From positions 92,086,721 to 92,150,720 of the forward strand of contig CM043956.1 in the NCBI GenBank assembly GCA_014529385.2: a DNA stretch of 64,000 nucleotides, given 5' to 3'. This stretch comes from Adiantum capillus-veneris. Its lineage: Eukaryota; Streptophyta; Polypodiopsida; Polypodiales; Pteridaceae. The notes beneath the pieces are model-generated. The model did no database searches, was not told the origin of the DNA, and saw only the letters and a list, made by a program, of their open reading frames with translations. The first letter of the stretch is position 1. Each line of letters opens with the position of its first letter. Of this stretch, positions 33,489 to 45,092 are shown piece after piece. The translations under genes and the position numbers were made by a program.

Positions 33489-34757
33489 AATTATCGTCCA
33501 TGGAGGTCATATATGACCTATAGGACCAAAACAAAACAGTACAAAGGATTTCGTCTCATACATATCAGTTAAGGACTGAGAGTCCATCGAGTGGGGAGAA
33601 AAAAGATAAGGTGGGATGAACAAAAGTCTAAGATGAGATAGGTGAGGAGGAGGGGGCCGGTTTGGGAGTTCGAAACTCTTGGATGATGGCTTTGCCTCCT
33701 TGGTAAACTGCCCATTTCCCTACTGTGCGCGCTTCTCGCATCTTTTGGAGTTCGGTCTTCTTTTGTTTGAGTTGGGTGGGTGTGAGATCTTCGGCAAACC
33801 AAATTTTTGTGTCCTTGAGAAGCTTCGATTGCTCAAGGAGCTTGACTCGATCCGCTTTGGTCTTGAAGGTAAGAATTGCATGGTTGGTGCGGTGCTCGTG
33901 AGCGAGAGTGGTGATTGTCGTTGGATCCCATTGTATCATGGGGGTTGTTGTTTGGATGCGATCGAAAGACTTGTGGAACTTGGGGTCCTCTTTTCCTTGC
34001 CAATCGCTCGGGAGTCCGCCAATGCGGACATTGAGAGCAATAGCATCTTGTCGTTGTTGTTCGCGTAGCGTAGACGCCACAGGAACTTCGACTTCGCGAA
34101 AAATGACATCCTGTACTTGAGTTTTGACCTTCTCTGTGAGGGTGACTTCCGTCTTCGTATTGAGCTCGATTTCCTTTTGTTCTGTCTTCCCCTTGTTGGA
34201 GTCCTCCACTGTGGTGAGGCGAGACTCGATGGCTGCGAGTCTTTCCTTCAAAGCGTCATTTTCCTTGCGAAGTCTTTCGACTTCATGTTGAAGCCGGGCC
34301 ATGCTGTCCACCTTTGGGGGTGTTGCCACGACGCCGGCGAATGTGGGCTTCACGCGAGAAGAGGCCCGAGTGGCCATGGTGGGCAGTCTCTCAAGAGAAA
34401 AAATCACCTTCAAAGGCTTATAATCAACTTTAATTAAAGGATCTCTCTCTGTGTAGCAGGTCGAGACTCGGGTGAGCAGAGGTTGAGACTGGCGGGCTTC
34501 AACATGGGCAAGGCTGAGACTGAGACTGGCGAGGCTGAGATTGGCCGGGCCTGGGCATGGGCCGAGACTTGCGAGGCTGAGATAGGCTGAGATTGGCTGG
34601 GGTGAGCAGGGGATGAAACTGACAAGCTCTACAGAGAGCGAGAGTGCACGCGAGCAGAGCTGGGCGGGGTTGCTACTAGAGATGGGGAGTAGGGCTCTGT
34701 GGCCTCCCCTAGGGCTGCCTCCTCACCCAAGGGAGACCGGAGACAGAGTAGGCCGCT

Positions 34758-34810
<53 letters not shown>
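33441..34810 (-). mobile_element. L1-like ORF1-only element, copy 3, between (GA)n arrays
   Basis: Same plan as copy 1: (GA)n at 33441-33485, a 3' block with GGTCATATATGACC, ORF1 at 33628-34377, a GC-rich 5' region with GAGACTGGCGAGGC-type repeats, then (GA)n at 34759-34810. ORF1 is intact. No RT ORF. Confidence 0.7.
33628..34377 (-). CDS. L1-like ORF1 protein, copy 3
   Basis: 249 codons from ATG at 34377 (MATRASSRVKPTFAGVVATP). A strong coiled coil (residues ~25-100: LQHEVERLRKENDALKERL onward) is followed by ALNVRIGGLPSDW, HAILTFKTKADRVKLLEQSK, and the C-terminal KIWFAEDLTPTQLKQKK...GKWAVYQGGKAIIQEF. Its C-terminal half aligns well by eye with the protein at 6892-7605, while the coiled coils differ in sequence. 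It has no CCHC knuckle. It presumably binds element RNA; inferred from architecture only. Confidence 0.6.
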   Translation of the reverse strand: MATRASSRVKPTFAGVVATPPKVDSMARLQHEVERLRKENDALKERLAAIESRLTTVEDSNKGKTEQKEIELNTKTEVTLTEKVKTQVQDVIFREVEVPVASTLREQQRQDAIALNVRIGGLPSDWQGKEDPKFHKSFDRIQTTTPMIQWDPTTITTLAHEHRTNHAILTFKTKADRVKLLEQSKLLKDTKIWFAEDLTPTQLKQKKTELQKMREARTVGKWAVYQGGKAIIQEFRTPKPAPSSSPISS

Positions 34811-34814
<4 letters not shown>

Positions 34815-37320
34815 TGCAAGAATTAAGCTTCAATTTAAATGATTGACGCGGGTGTATAAACACCTTGGAGGAGAGTCAAGAGACACAGTTAAGTTTGATG
34901 ATGTTGCGATCTACACATTATCTTAGGGTTTTGGGAACCCTCTTAACATACAACACTCTTATAATGTTTTCCGAAGCAACAAATACAAACACAAGAGCGC
35001 TTGAGTCACATACAAGCAAATACTACAATGAAATCTCAAAATGAAAACGTGTCACCAAAAACCAAACGAGATAAGGTTGCCAAGCGTGAATTGGAGAGAC
35101 TCAAGGACAACTCAACAATTGTGTGGTGCATTATGTGATCCCATTCCTCTCCTTTATATTTTTTACACAAGCACTCAATGCATATTTCTCATCTCTTGCA
35201 TACATGACTCATACAAAGGTACCACAAGGAAAGCTTAAGCAAGCCTGAGTCAAAGCAAGAAACAAAGAGAAAGGGCCTTGAAGATGTGGTCCAACAATAA
35301 CCAAGAGATTTGATGGCCATAACTTTGATTTAGTTCTTTTGAAAGTCATATAAACATGCTTTTGAAGAGAGGTTAAGAGATCATATGAGCCACAAAACCT
35401 ATGATGTTGTTGCTCCACATCTTAGTCTAACTTGAGCATAATCATAACAAAAATGTAGCTTGCTCATTCTATCCAAAATTCTCAAAATATCCACAGTGGC
35501 TTGATCACTCTAAATCAAGACATGTGAGGTAGAGCTTCAAGAAAGAGATATGGGTGTGAGAGGGGAGGGTAATGGTGAGGAGGGTGAGAGAAACCATGAA
35601 AGTTGCAGGTTTGAGTGAGGGATTGAGAGGAATGAGTGTGTGTGTGTGTGTATAAGTGTGAAAATAGGTGAGAGAAGACAAGGGGTGACTTGTGAGAAAA
35701 AGTAGACAGACTGTGATCCACCATAAAATTCAAAAATCTCACTGATAATAGATCCAATAATTTTGAAAAAATTTGAGGCAAATGTTCATTTCATGGGATA
35801 CAGTTTTGCTTTTGGTGACAGATTCAAATTCGGAGTGGAGGTGGACCCAAAAAGCTCCACCAAAACGCCTGTTTTTCTCATTGCCTCTGTGGTGGCCCCC
35901 TTCTTGGTTGAATTTGCATAATGCTCCAAGAGTGATCCCTCCATGAATCATACCATGACATAAGGCATCCAAGTTGTCTTTACACATGTATGGAGGAGAA
36001 TCATTGGTGATTAAAGAAAATATATATGGTGAGACTAGTGCATGGACTTATTCATGGTCTCTAGCTTAATGAGCACATGGTGTTTGAATTATGAGTACAA
36101 AAAAATTTGAAAGAATCATGGATATGAAAAAAGATAGCAGAATCATATGATATGGTCTCTCTTTTGTATTATTTTGGGTGAAAGAGAAAAAAGTATGCAA
36201 GAAAATAAAAATTATATAATAAAAGTGATTAAGGGAATAGAAATTGGTTTTTTGTTTTCACACGGCTGAGAATAGAAATGTGGGGATGGTTTTTAAAAAA
36301 CTTTTTATGAGATAGTATGTACACATTGGTAACAAAAATAGACTTTGGTGCAAGAGGATGAAAGAAGGTATACATATGTATAATAAAACACACACCTAGG
36401 TATAAATATTTACAAACATATAAAAATTGATTAAAAAAATCCATATATTTAGGTCCTATATAAAATGAAATATTTACATACAAATGGGCTATAATATATT
36501 TTTATTTTTTTCTTTTTGGCTCAACTAGCCCAATGACTAGCTAGCTTGGGTTTTTTTTCAGGAGATATTGAGAAAATTCCCTAACTCACACACGCTTATG
36601 TACAATGAAATGGTGAGGATAACCACAATGTTTGAGTGATTTTGATAAGGTGAGGTAGCTCACTATGGAAGTTACGGAGAGCCAAAAAATGGCTATCACT
36701 AGAAGAATGGAAAGTAGTACACACATGCACATGCGATATCCAGATATGTCCTTTGAGGATTTATACATCATATAAAAGCATCACATAACATTAACCATGA
36801 TGTAAAATAGTTCCATCCCTTTGATCAATTATATACTATAACTTACTATGTAAGTGAAAAATAACTTTTTATTATTTTTGGATATACAAGAGAAGTGTTG
36901 AACCTCACACTGTCACATCATTTCACCACATTTGAGACTCATGTTGACAACTGTCATGCAAAAAGAAAGCCGTTGGTATAACCAAAAAGTGTCAGAGCTA
37001 GAAGTGGATATAAACCAAACCAAGGTCATATATAAGTGCATGCCAATGGGAGGTCTAATGCAAAACTTGGTTCTTGCTTGGTAGTGGGACTTCTCCACAC
37101 CTTGAGTTGACCAAATTGACAAGCTTCCATATTCCTTTATAGACCAAGAAGTGCGATTGTCAATAATATTTTGCACAAAAAAGAGAATCCCTTTATTCAC
37201 TTATGCAAGTGTTGAACCAATGAGTGTAATATGTTGCACAAAAAAGAGAATTACTTATGCAAGTGTTGAAGAAATTTTGAAAAATCATAATCAATAATTA
37301 TTACCTAGCTTTCCATGGAA
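34811..37320. other. No gene seen (about 2.5 kb)
   Basis: AT-rich DNA with a short (GT)n at 35636-35651. Frames on both strands lack domains. Confidence 0.4.
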
Positions 37321-37833
37321 TCCTAAGAAGGTTTTGACCTTCACTCCACTCATAGAAGCTCTCATAGGAACATCATTTCCACCAGACGACCTCTTCTATT
37401 AGTGGGGTAAAGATTCTGGCTGTCACTCCACTAACATAAGCTTTCCTAGGAACTTTATTTCCACCAGATGACCTCTTGGGGTCTAACTCAATCACCACAT
37501 TTCCCCCATGAAGTCCAATACTTTTTAAAGCACTTTCTTTGGCTAATCAAGGTTGTAGTTTCCATGCAAAACCTATGTAAATATACACAATCTTCTTAAT
37601 GATCCTACACAATGCATGCAATGTGCACATGTGGACATTTGATAGGAGAACATCTAAAACAACTTGAAAGTTTGGATCTTTAGAGTTTCTATTTGGGGCT
37701 TTGTTCCAATAAGCAAGATTCAACTCCTTTGTTGTACCCATGCAGTAGATAAAAGGGATTTTGGCATTAGTACACTTTGACACATTGTACATATAGTGTA
37801 GTGCCTTTACGTCTCCCCCGTGGCCATTCCAAC
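37321..37833 (-). other. Unrecognised coding-like remnant left of the solo LTR
   Basis: 37321-37400 and 37410-37480 are two diverged ~85-bp direct repeats (CACTCCACT..., TTTCCACCAGAYGACCTCTT). A minus frame at 37547-37792 (contains KCTNAKIPFIYCMGTTKELNLAYWNK) looks protein-like but I do not recognise it. The sequence resumes after the LTR at 38635. Confidence 0.3.
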
Positions 37834-38634
37834 TGTTAGGAAATAAGACGTAGCTAAATAGATAATTGAGTAGATTACTTAATGGAGAGAGACAGATTTA
37901 TATACACGAGATTATAGAGTAGAGAGAGAGAGAGAGTACACACGATATACGTGGTTCACCCAATGTGGGCTACGTCCACGGGAAAGCAGCCACTCAATGG
38001 CTTTAGTACTTCAAAACAAGAAGTAGTTTACAAAGGGATTATACCCTTAATGGAGCTCCCGCCTTGATTCACTCTCACCACCTCACACTCACCTTGTTGC
38101 ATCAACTTCACACTATGAAATGTGTGTAGAAATGGCCTCCTTTTATAGGCCAAAAGAGCTGCCCTTTCTTATGAGAGACAACCATGTGTAGCCGCCCTTG
38201 TGCGAATAAGTCCAAATCGGACCCTCCAATCCGCCCATGTGTGGCGGCCCTTGAGAAGACAAGTCCGCTTTTGAATTCGGCCACCGGCCACCGGCCATTG
38301 ACTTCCGACCACTGGCCACCGGCCATTGACTTCCGACCACCGGCCATTGGCCATTGACGGCCACCGGCCAATCGACCGGTTGTTTTCCGACCACTTTCCG
38401 GCCGCCGTCCGGCCATAATATTCCGGCGAAAAAGAATATTCCGGTGAAAAAAGTCTCGGGGGCCTCCGCCCCTGAGGCCTTTAAAGTTGCCCTTGATTCT
38501 TGTCCGTGAAAATTTTGGTTTCCGATGAGTGATTTTCCTTCACGCACGATGGCTTCTCCTCATAATGGGGGCCTTACAAATGTGCGCTTTTACCACAGAA
38601 GATTACAAGGGTAAATCAGGCTCCATACTTAACA
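37834..38634 (-). mobile_element. Solo Ty1/copia LTR with CCAAC target duplication
   Basis: 801 bp, the inverse of the LTR at 17780-18544, flanked by CCAAC on both sides (37829-37833, 38635-38639). Its GC-rich minisatellite (GGCCACCGGCCATTGACTTC-type units) has more repeats than the 17780 copy. No interior remains. Confidence 0.92.
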
Positions 38635-39136
38635 CCAACTTGTACCTTTTGAAAACCTCAGCATCTAACTTCTTCGCATCTTCTTGGGATTTGATTATTA
38701 TAGGGATATTAGTGTGGTGGAACACCCAAATTTAACACATTAAAATCCCCACTATCAACCTCAAAAGCATTTAGCCACCAAATGTTCTTCTCTGACTGCA
38801 CACTAAATTTTTTAGGGTTTTTACTTGGTGAGCCTAAGAAGGTTTTTTGAAAGAGCTGAGGGGATCGAGCCTCTTGGATCAATCATGAGCCCTCAATTAA
38901 GACATAATCCAACATTAAAGATGATGCCATGATTTTTGATCACTTGCAATGACTGTCGAATGTTTTTCTAATTGCTATTGAGTGTAGAACAGCTCTCCTT
39001 TGCTTCTCTTATATATGTTTCTACAATAGGTTCTCAGTCTTGTGTCCTCTACTCAACTCTCTGAGAGCCACGATACACAATCCGATCATTACTTATCCCT
39101 TGGTTCAAAGGTCTGCATAGAGCTGGAAGCTAGTAT
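38635..39136. other. No gene seen
   Basis: Continuation of the sequence interrupted by the solo LTR; the motif CCTAAGAAGGTTTT recurs here (38850) and at 37323. Confidence 0.35.
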
Positions 39137-41030
39137 TGCCTAATCTGACAAAGTTTTAATAGACTTTATCTCATCAACCTTGCCCAGAGGATTTATATGA
39201 TGGAATTGTTTGTCAAAATCCTTCAAGGGAACGACACTAAGCTTCATGATTACTTTGTCATGTTGAACGATGTGGTATGGCCTTGACAACTCATCATGAG
39301 CCCTCAATCCTACCTTTTGCTGACTTACGAAGGCATGGGGCCTTATGCATGACCCCGTCACATGGAAGATAGGATATGTGATAAGGTCAGGTGATGCTAA
39401 AGAAAGAGGCTATGCTTGGCAATGCTTTGGTCATTATGTGTGTCATCTGTGGTGCCCTTATGAAATCATGCATAGTTCTTGATGAGCTTTCTGCTCAAAA
39501 TGTTGTCTCTTCGAGCATGTCCATTGCAAGAGATGCCCAACATGGCTATGGAATGGAAGCTCACAAAAAATTGTTATGCAACATATTTTTGAGTGCTGAT
39601 GCCCTCATTGGGCTATTGTGGGATAAGCTACCTCGATTCCGTAGAGCCAGAGAGCATTGTTGAATTTAGAGGTTCTTGGAGGCCACTTGCTGGTGTTTTG
39701 TGCATGGCATCATCCCCTTTTTATGTACGTCATTTGCGGAGTACATTGATTACATATATGTCCAACAGGGATAGGGCCAAGAAGCTCTGGGTTGTTTTCA
39801 GTAGATGCTGAGAGATGGCATCTCTCCAAATGTAATCACCTACACTTGAATCTCAAATTCATGGCATTATGCTAGACACTGATATGGGCAAAGAATTCAC
39901 AATGACATTTTTAGTCAAGGGGTGTTCAAAACAGGCATCGTGCTTGGAATTGCCTTGGTTGACATGTATGCCAAAAACTTGAGAAAGCTCACAAAAGTGC
40001 TTGACGAGCTTCTTACTTGGAATGTTGTTTCTTTGAGCAAATTGATTGTAGGATATTCCCAACAAAGGCAAGGCGAAGAAGCTCTGGGTTGTTTCCATCA
40101 GATTTCACTAGGGCATTTATCTAGATGTAATGACCTATGATTGCATCTTGAAGGCATGTAGCACTATGCAAGACTCCAATATGGGCAACATTGATATTAT
40201 TATATAGGGGCTATGTGCCTGGCGTTTCCTTGATCAACATGTATTCCAAATGTGGTGTGCTGGAGGAGCTTTGTGTCTAGAATCACGTCTCTTGGAACAC
40301 ATTGATTGTGGGATATGCTCAAGAGGGACAGGGCCAAAGAGCTTCGGTTTGTTTTCAGATGATCCTATTTTGACAAAATGTTAACAAAGTTCATCTCACC
40401 GACCTTGCCCAAAAAAGTCAGACAAAGGAAATGCTTAACAAAATACTCGAAGAGTACGACGAGCTTTGCTAGAGAGATCTGTTATGTTTTTGGCTGATCA
40501 TGTTTTGACAAAGTGTTAACAGAGTTCATCTCATTGACCCTGCCCAGAAGAGTCAAATGAAGAAAATGTTTTTCAAAATCCTTGAAGAGAATGATGAGCT
40601 TTGTGACTGATTTGTCATGTTGTGCGATGTGGTTTGTCCTTGATCTGAGTGGGGCTCAATCCCTACGAAGGCATGTGGCCTTATGCAAGACTCTCACATG
40701 GATGATTGAATTCATGATAAGGTCAGGTGATGCTAAAGAAAGATGCTATGCTTGGTTATGCTTTGGTTGTTATGTATGTCATATGTGGCGCCCTTTTGAA
40801 AGACGTATAGTGCTTGATGAGCTCGTTGCTTAAAATGTTGTCTCCTTGAGCATGGCCATTGCATGAGATGCCCCACATGGCTGTAGAAAGGAACTCTGGG
40901 TTTAACTGAATGCAAAGGGTTGGCCTTTCACCAAATGCAATCGCCTATGCCTCCACCTTGAAGGCACGTGGCCTTATGCAAGCCCTTCACATAGGCAAGA
41001 GGATTTATGATGTCATTTTCCATTGTTGTG
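39137..41030 (+). pseudogene. PPR (PLS-class) pseudogene with internal duplications
   Basis: Pieces in several frames spell PLS-type pentatricopeptide repeats, RNA-binding proteins of plant organelles. Examples are GNALVIMCVICGAL...VLDELSAQNVVS (39417-39520), GIALVDMYAKNLRKLTKVLDELLTWNVVSLSKLIVGYSQQRQGEEALGCF (39949-40102, shown here only in part of its length), SLINMYSKCGVLEE and NTLIVGYAQEGQG (about 40230-40335). Many stops and frameshifts make it dead. A ~370-bp block at 39137-39500 is repeated at 40490-40860, with a partial third copy at about 40370-40470. Confidence 0.75.
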
Positions 41031-42333
41031 GTATCTATCCCTCTCGCTAAGAGTCAAGGTGGTATTATTTTGTAGAGAACTATTATGTAGTAGGTTAGGA
41101 AGGAAATGGGGTCTAAGGGGGCCTCTTTATTTTCCATGGGATTAAAAAGGAGATTATGAAAGGGGCAAATGGGTGGATTCCATGTGGACTGAAATGGTGG
41201 GTATGGCAGGGCCTAAAAGTAAGTGGTCAAACTTGTACTTTTATAAAATATAAAGAGAAAATCTCTTATAAATTCAAAAAACTAAACTTTTCTCTAAATA
41301 GTTGAGTAAAAACCAATCCTCTCCTCTCTAGTGGCTGCCAGTTTCTCCCCCCTCTCTCCTAAAAGGGGCTCCCTCCAAAAACGTGCTGATTATTCCCTCC
41401 CTCTCTCTCTACTGTACCATCTCTCACTTCTCTTCACTTCACCTTGCTTCCTTTCAGTTTTCCCTCCCAAAAGCTCTACAACAGAAGTTTGAGCCTCCTT
41501 TCCCTCCTCAAGCTTACTGCATTCTTGAGGGCTACATTCTCCTCAAGCTGAAGCTCTCGATTTCTCCATGGGATTCACTAAACACCTCTAGCTAAAGCTG
41601 AAGATCTGTAGCATATCCTTTTGCTAGATCATATCCTTTTGCTAGATCATCCCTCTTTCTTTCCTCAACAGGTTTCCTGATCCTTCTCCATTTGATCCAC
41701 TTCCCTCTCAAGCTTTGCAACATTATCTTCCCCATTAAGCCAACAAGCAGGTGGAGCAGTATAGCAGTAAGTGGCATCCTTCACCTTTGTGTACCATCAA
41801 GAATCTTGCTCTTTATACAGCTGAGAACATGGATGTGCAATGTCTAATCATAAGTGTTTGTGTGCAAGCGTGCCACTATTCCCCATGGCATCATCAGGTA
41901 CTCGATGACCTAGGAGTGTCATTGACTCTATTTCATGCAGCAATGTACAAAACAAGAATGGATATTGGCTGACGATGGAGTTAAAATGAATGATGCGGGT
42001 GACAATGCAGCGTAGCTCAAGAGGTGCACATGAGGTCTCAAGGAGACACATGGATTCTCGAGCACACCATTGGAAGGGAAGAATCATGGAGTTCAAGCAA
42101 ACACAAGACAACAAGAGGCTTGTGAAGGTTCAACATGTGTATATTGCTTCACAATTGAAGCTAGAGATAACAGTGGCTCCATCGAGGTTTCTTGCAAATT
42201 GTAATTTTTACTGCTCTTCCAAGTTTTTTGGTAATCTATTTAGTAATTTTGCCTTGTGTGTTGCTTTTGATGACTGTAAGATTTCCATTGCTTGTTCATG
42301 TTTGCAAATGTTTTTCCATCCGATTTTGTAGAG
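41031..42333. other. No clear gene; possible upstream exons
   Basis: 41330-41560 is C/T-rich. A 19-bp duplication (ATATCCTTTTGCTAGATC) lies at 41615-41650. Frames at 41751-41972 and 41990-42331 contain a few protein-like stretches (FKQTQDNKRLVKVQ) but no domain. Confidence 0.3.
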
Positions 42334-43163
42334 TGGGAGCCAATAGAGTCCTTCATAAGAACTTTTGAGTCCATCCACACTGAGCTTAGCAAGTTGCTTA
42401 TGATGGCTGTCAGGCCTCCGAGCTTGCCTTACGTGACATTTTTTTTAATAATCATACTTATGTCACACCTAGACAAAATGGATATGGTAATCTATCACCG
42501 GTTCACTCGCCAACCTTGGAGAGTTTGGAATGGCCTAAGCCAGACAGTGCCTTGATCGCAGCAATCAAAAGGAAATTTGAGGTGGATGTGAAAACAACAA
42601 TGAAGTGCACCTATGGTTCCCACAAAGCCACGGTAACATGGTTTATGTCTCTTCATGTGTTTGTGTTTATATTTCGACTTTAGAGTGTTCATAGGAAACC
42701 AACAATGTGGATTTGCAAAGGGGGAAGTGTGATCAACGGATTTCTTGCAGCTGGATAGGAAACTAAGGTGGTCAACCACGAGGGAGATAGAATCAAGTGC
42801 TCTGTAGTTGCTGACAATGTGGTGTTCAGATACCATCTTGAGAAGGAAATCTTGTCGATGGTCTTTCCCTATAGAAGATGGAAGCTGACAATGGGAGAAT
42901 GGGAGGCACTAGACTCTGAGGTTTCTGCTAGAGAATCAGTTGACCTGCAAATACGTCTCCACGATGATGCACTGCACCACATTACAGTGAACAATGGCTG
43001 GCATCTTAGGCACCTTCGCGAGTATCTTAATCGCAAATATACCTTGCCCAAGCAATATCTCTTTATAATCAATGAAAAGATTGTTTGCTCCAGAAAAGTG
43101 AAGAGCTTTTGGTGTGAGAACGTTCCGTTTTCGCGATGTATTTTTGTAAAAGCTTGTAACTGA
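42334..43163 (+). CDS. Candidate exons of an unknown gene
   Basis: Three coding-like blocks lie in order. The first follows a good acceptor (TTTTGTAG|AGTGGGAGCC) and reads EWEPIESFIRTFESIHTELSK. The second, at about 42513-42640, reads LEWPKPDSALIAAIKRKF then VDVKTTMKCTYGSHKATV. The third runs from about 42750 to a stop at 43163. The last block, VDLQIRLHDDALHHITVN onward with YTLPKQYLFIINEKIV, has the spacing of a ubiquitin-like fold, but that is only an impression. I do not recognise the gene, and exon borders are unproven. It may be a pseudogene. Confidence 0.3.
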
Positions 43164-43538
43164 CAGGGAATTTGCCCACATTAATACATACGGTGTTTTG
43201 AATCTCGTTTCTACGCATACTTGTTTATTCTCAACTTGTTCAAGATTTCAATCGAAACGTGCAATTTATTTGATGTGGAACATAAATATTTTCAATGTTG
43301 GTGTCTTTTAATGCTTTGTTGTGTGATTTTGTTTAAAATTATAGTTTTAAGTTATCTTTACCTTAATTTTAAGTGCTTTTTAAAAAGTGACTTTGGGTAT
43401 ATAAGTGACTTTTTAGTTTTTGAACTTCATTTCTCACATTCACAAAACTCTAGCTCTAAGCTCTCTTTGCATCTTCTTCACGAACAAACCCATGGCAGCA
43501 CCTACTGATGCACTTCTCACACAATTAGAAAAGGTAGG
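43164..43538. other. No gene seen
   Basis: AT-rich flank left of the large LTR element. Confidence 0.4.
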
Positions 43539-44484
43539 TGTTGCGGGAGCAAATCACACCACCCATAAAGTGCATGTAACACAACCTAGATCAACATAAT
43601 GTCAATCAAGGACATAGATGACACGATAGGCACACGAAGGAAATCTCATTAGCTTGTCAGGCTGAGACCATCCTACACATACAACACTCTGGAAGGCCAA
43701 CTAAACCATAATCTAGAATCTCACTGCTCTCAACTACACCACCTATCCACATACACACAAACGGAAGGAAACCCATCAAATCATACCAGAATCGTATGAA
43801 AGTTAAGGAACACCATCCCCTCACTAGGATAGATCTGTCCCTAAGCCTCTACACTCAAAACCCTAGTTCTAAACCCATCTGTGGAAAACGCGTATAAAGA
43901 CAGAGAAATTTTTTGGAAGTGCACGAAATTGAAATCTATGAGTACGTATGCGTAGCTTATGTCGCTACGATTCTGATGACTACTTGCATGCAAAAAACAG
44001 ACATCGTTTGATACACTTACGACCACAAGTAGTTCGTAGATGCACGAGCGCATATGCTGCGTTCCGCGAGGAATGCTTGGCGTTGATGCGTAGCTCTTTT
44101 CGAGACGAGCGTAATGGTGCAGTCGGATCTCCAATGTAATGAGCGAGCGGGGACTAGAGCCAAGATGAAGCTCATGCTCTCTCTCTTCCTCTCTCACACA
44201 CAGTCGACAGCGACTTAAAACTTTGATTATGATAAAAGTTGTCCTTACAAAAATGACCTAGGTACCTTATATACTAAGGCTACCTTAGGTTAACCAAAAA
44301 ATAGAGTTTGAGGGGACAAATGGATTTGTATTTACAATCTGGAAGTGCCATTGCACCGCGGCTTCTGCACAATTAAACTACCTACTTATTGTAAATGATG
44401 TTTATAACCATAATCCTCAGCATTCCATAACTCTCAGAGAATAAGGCTTTGTTGAGCTATGGCGTGTTGTTGACCCAGCCGTCA
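43539..44484 (-). repeat. 3' LTR of the large element
   Basis: 946 bp; on the minus strand it starts TGACGGCTGGGTC and ends GCTCCCGCAACA. It is clearly homologous along its length to 60208-61117. Both carry the minus-strand TATA-like AGTATATAAGGTACC (plus strand about 44262-44276). The plus-strand open frames inside are not conserved as proteins. Confidence 0.9.
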
Positions 44485-44503
44485 ATACTCCCCCCCTCCG
44501 TGT
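44485..44503 (-). promoter_or_regulatory. Polypurine tract of the large element
   Basis: Minus strand GGAGGGGGGGAGTAT lies directly before the LTR start TGACGG. It would prime plus-strand synthesis. Confidence 0.75.
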
Positions 44504-44564
44504 TCATGTCGTCCTTGACATGACTAGGTTGTCGATGTCGGTGCGGTATTTGTTGTCGTTTTGC

Positions 44565-45092
44565 TGATCTAAAGAAAGTATAGGCTATAGCCTTTGCACA
44601 AGCTTGTCCTGTTCGTCCATTCCGATGTACATAATCTTCACATAATTCAGGAAAATCAGAATTGATGACTAACTTCAGGTCCTTCACATCCATGCTTAAA
44701 TACATTATCTGTTTCTGTCATTATAGGTCTATTACCATATCTAAATTCAAAAAGAACCCAATCTCGTTCAGCTTGACTCTTATCATCATGGATAGAGAAA
44801 GCTCCATCCATCACTTGCTCCAGTAAATCTATCAATTTCAGTATTTGTGATTCTCAAAAACAACTTCTACAATCTGTAGAATTGAATGATTGGCTTTCAA
44901 ATCTTGTGAACCAATGACAACTTTGCAAGGATTTTGTAGAAATTTGCTAGCTAAACCTTCAACTTCTTTAGGCCAAGTTGCACTCCAATGCAAAGTTTTT
45001 TTGTCAGGCCCAATCTGGGAGATGATTTTTGATTAGAGGATAAAACCCATGTGTAGCATTCGATCCGCTTTATCAAGGACCATCTTTTGAGA
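44565..45092 (-). pseudogene. DEAD-box RNA helicase fragment carried by the large element
   Basis: The minus strand encodes the C-terminal half of a DDX5/DBP2 (plant RH20/RH30)-like helicase. Motif II is altered (VLDKADRMLHMGF instead of LDEAD). Then come [20 protein letters not shown] with motif [58 protein letters not shown] and motif [11 protein letters not shown]. Several frame changes are needed, and the block between the LLEQVMDG and SIHDDKS motifs is missing. No intron is seen across the 0.5 kb. It lies in sense orientation about 80 bp inside the polypurine tract. It cannot be an active helicase; it looks like a captured host fragment. Confidence 0.8.

Noticed and set aside
43948-44139. 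Plus-strand open frame in the 3' LTR of the large element
   Set aside because: Interrupted in the homologous 5' LTR.
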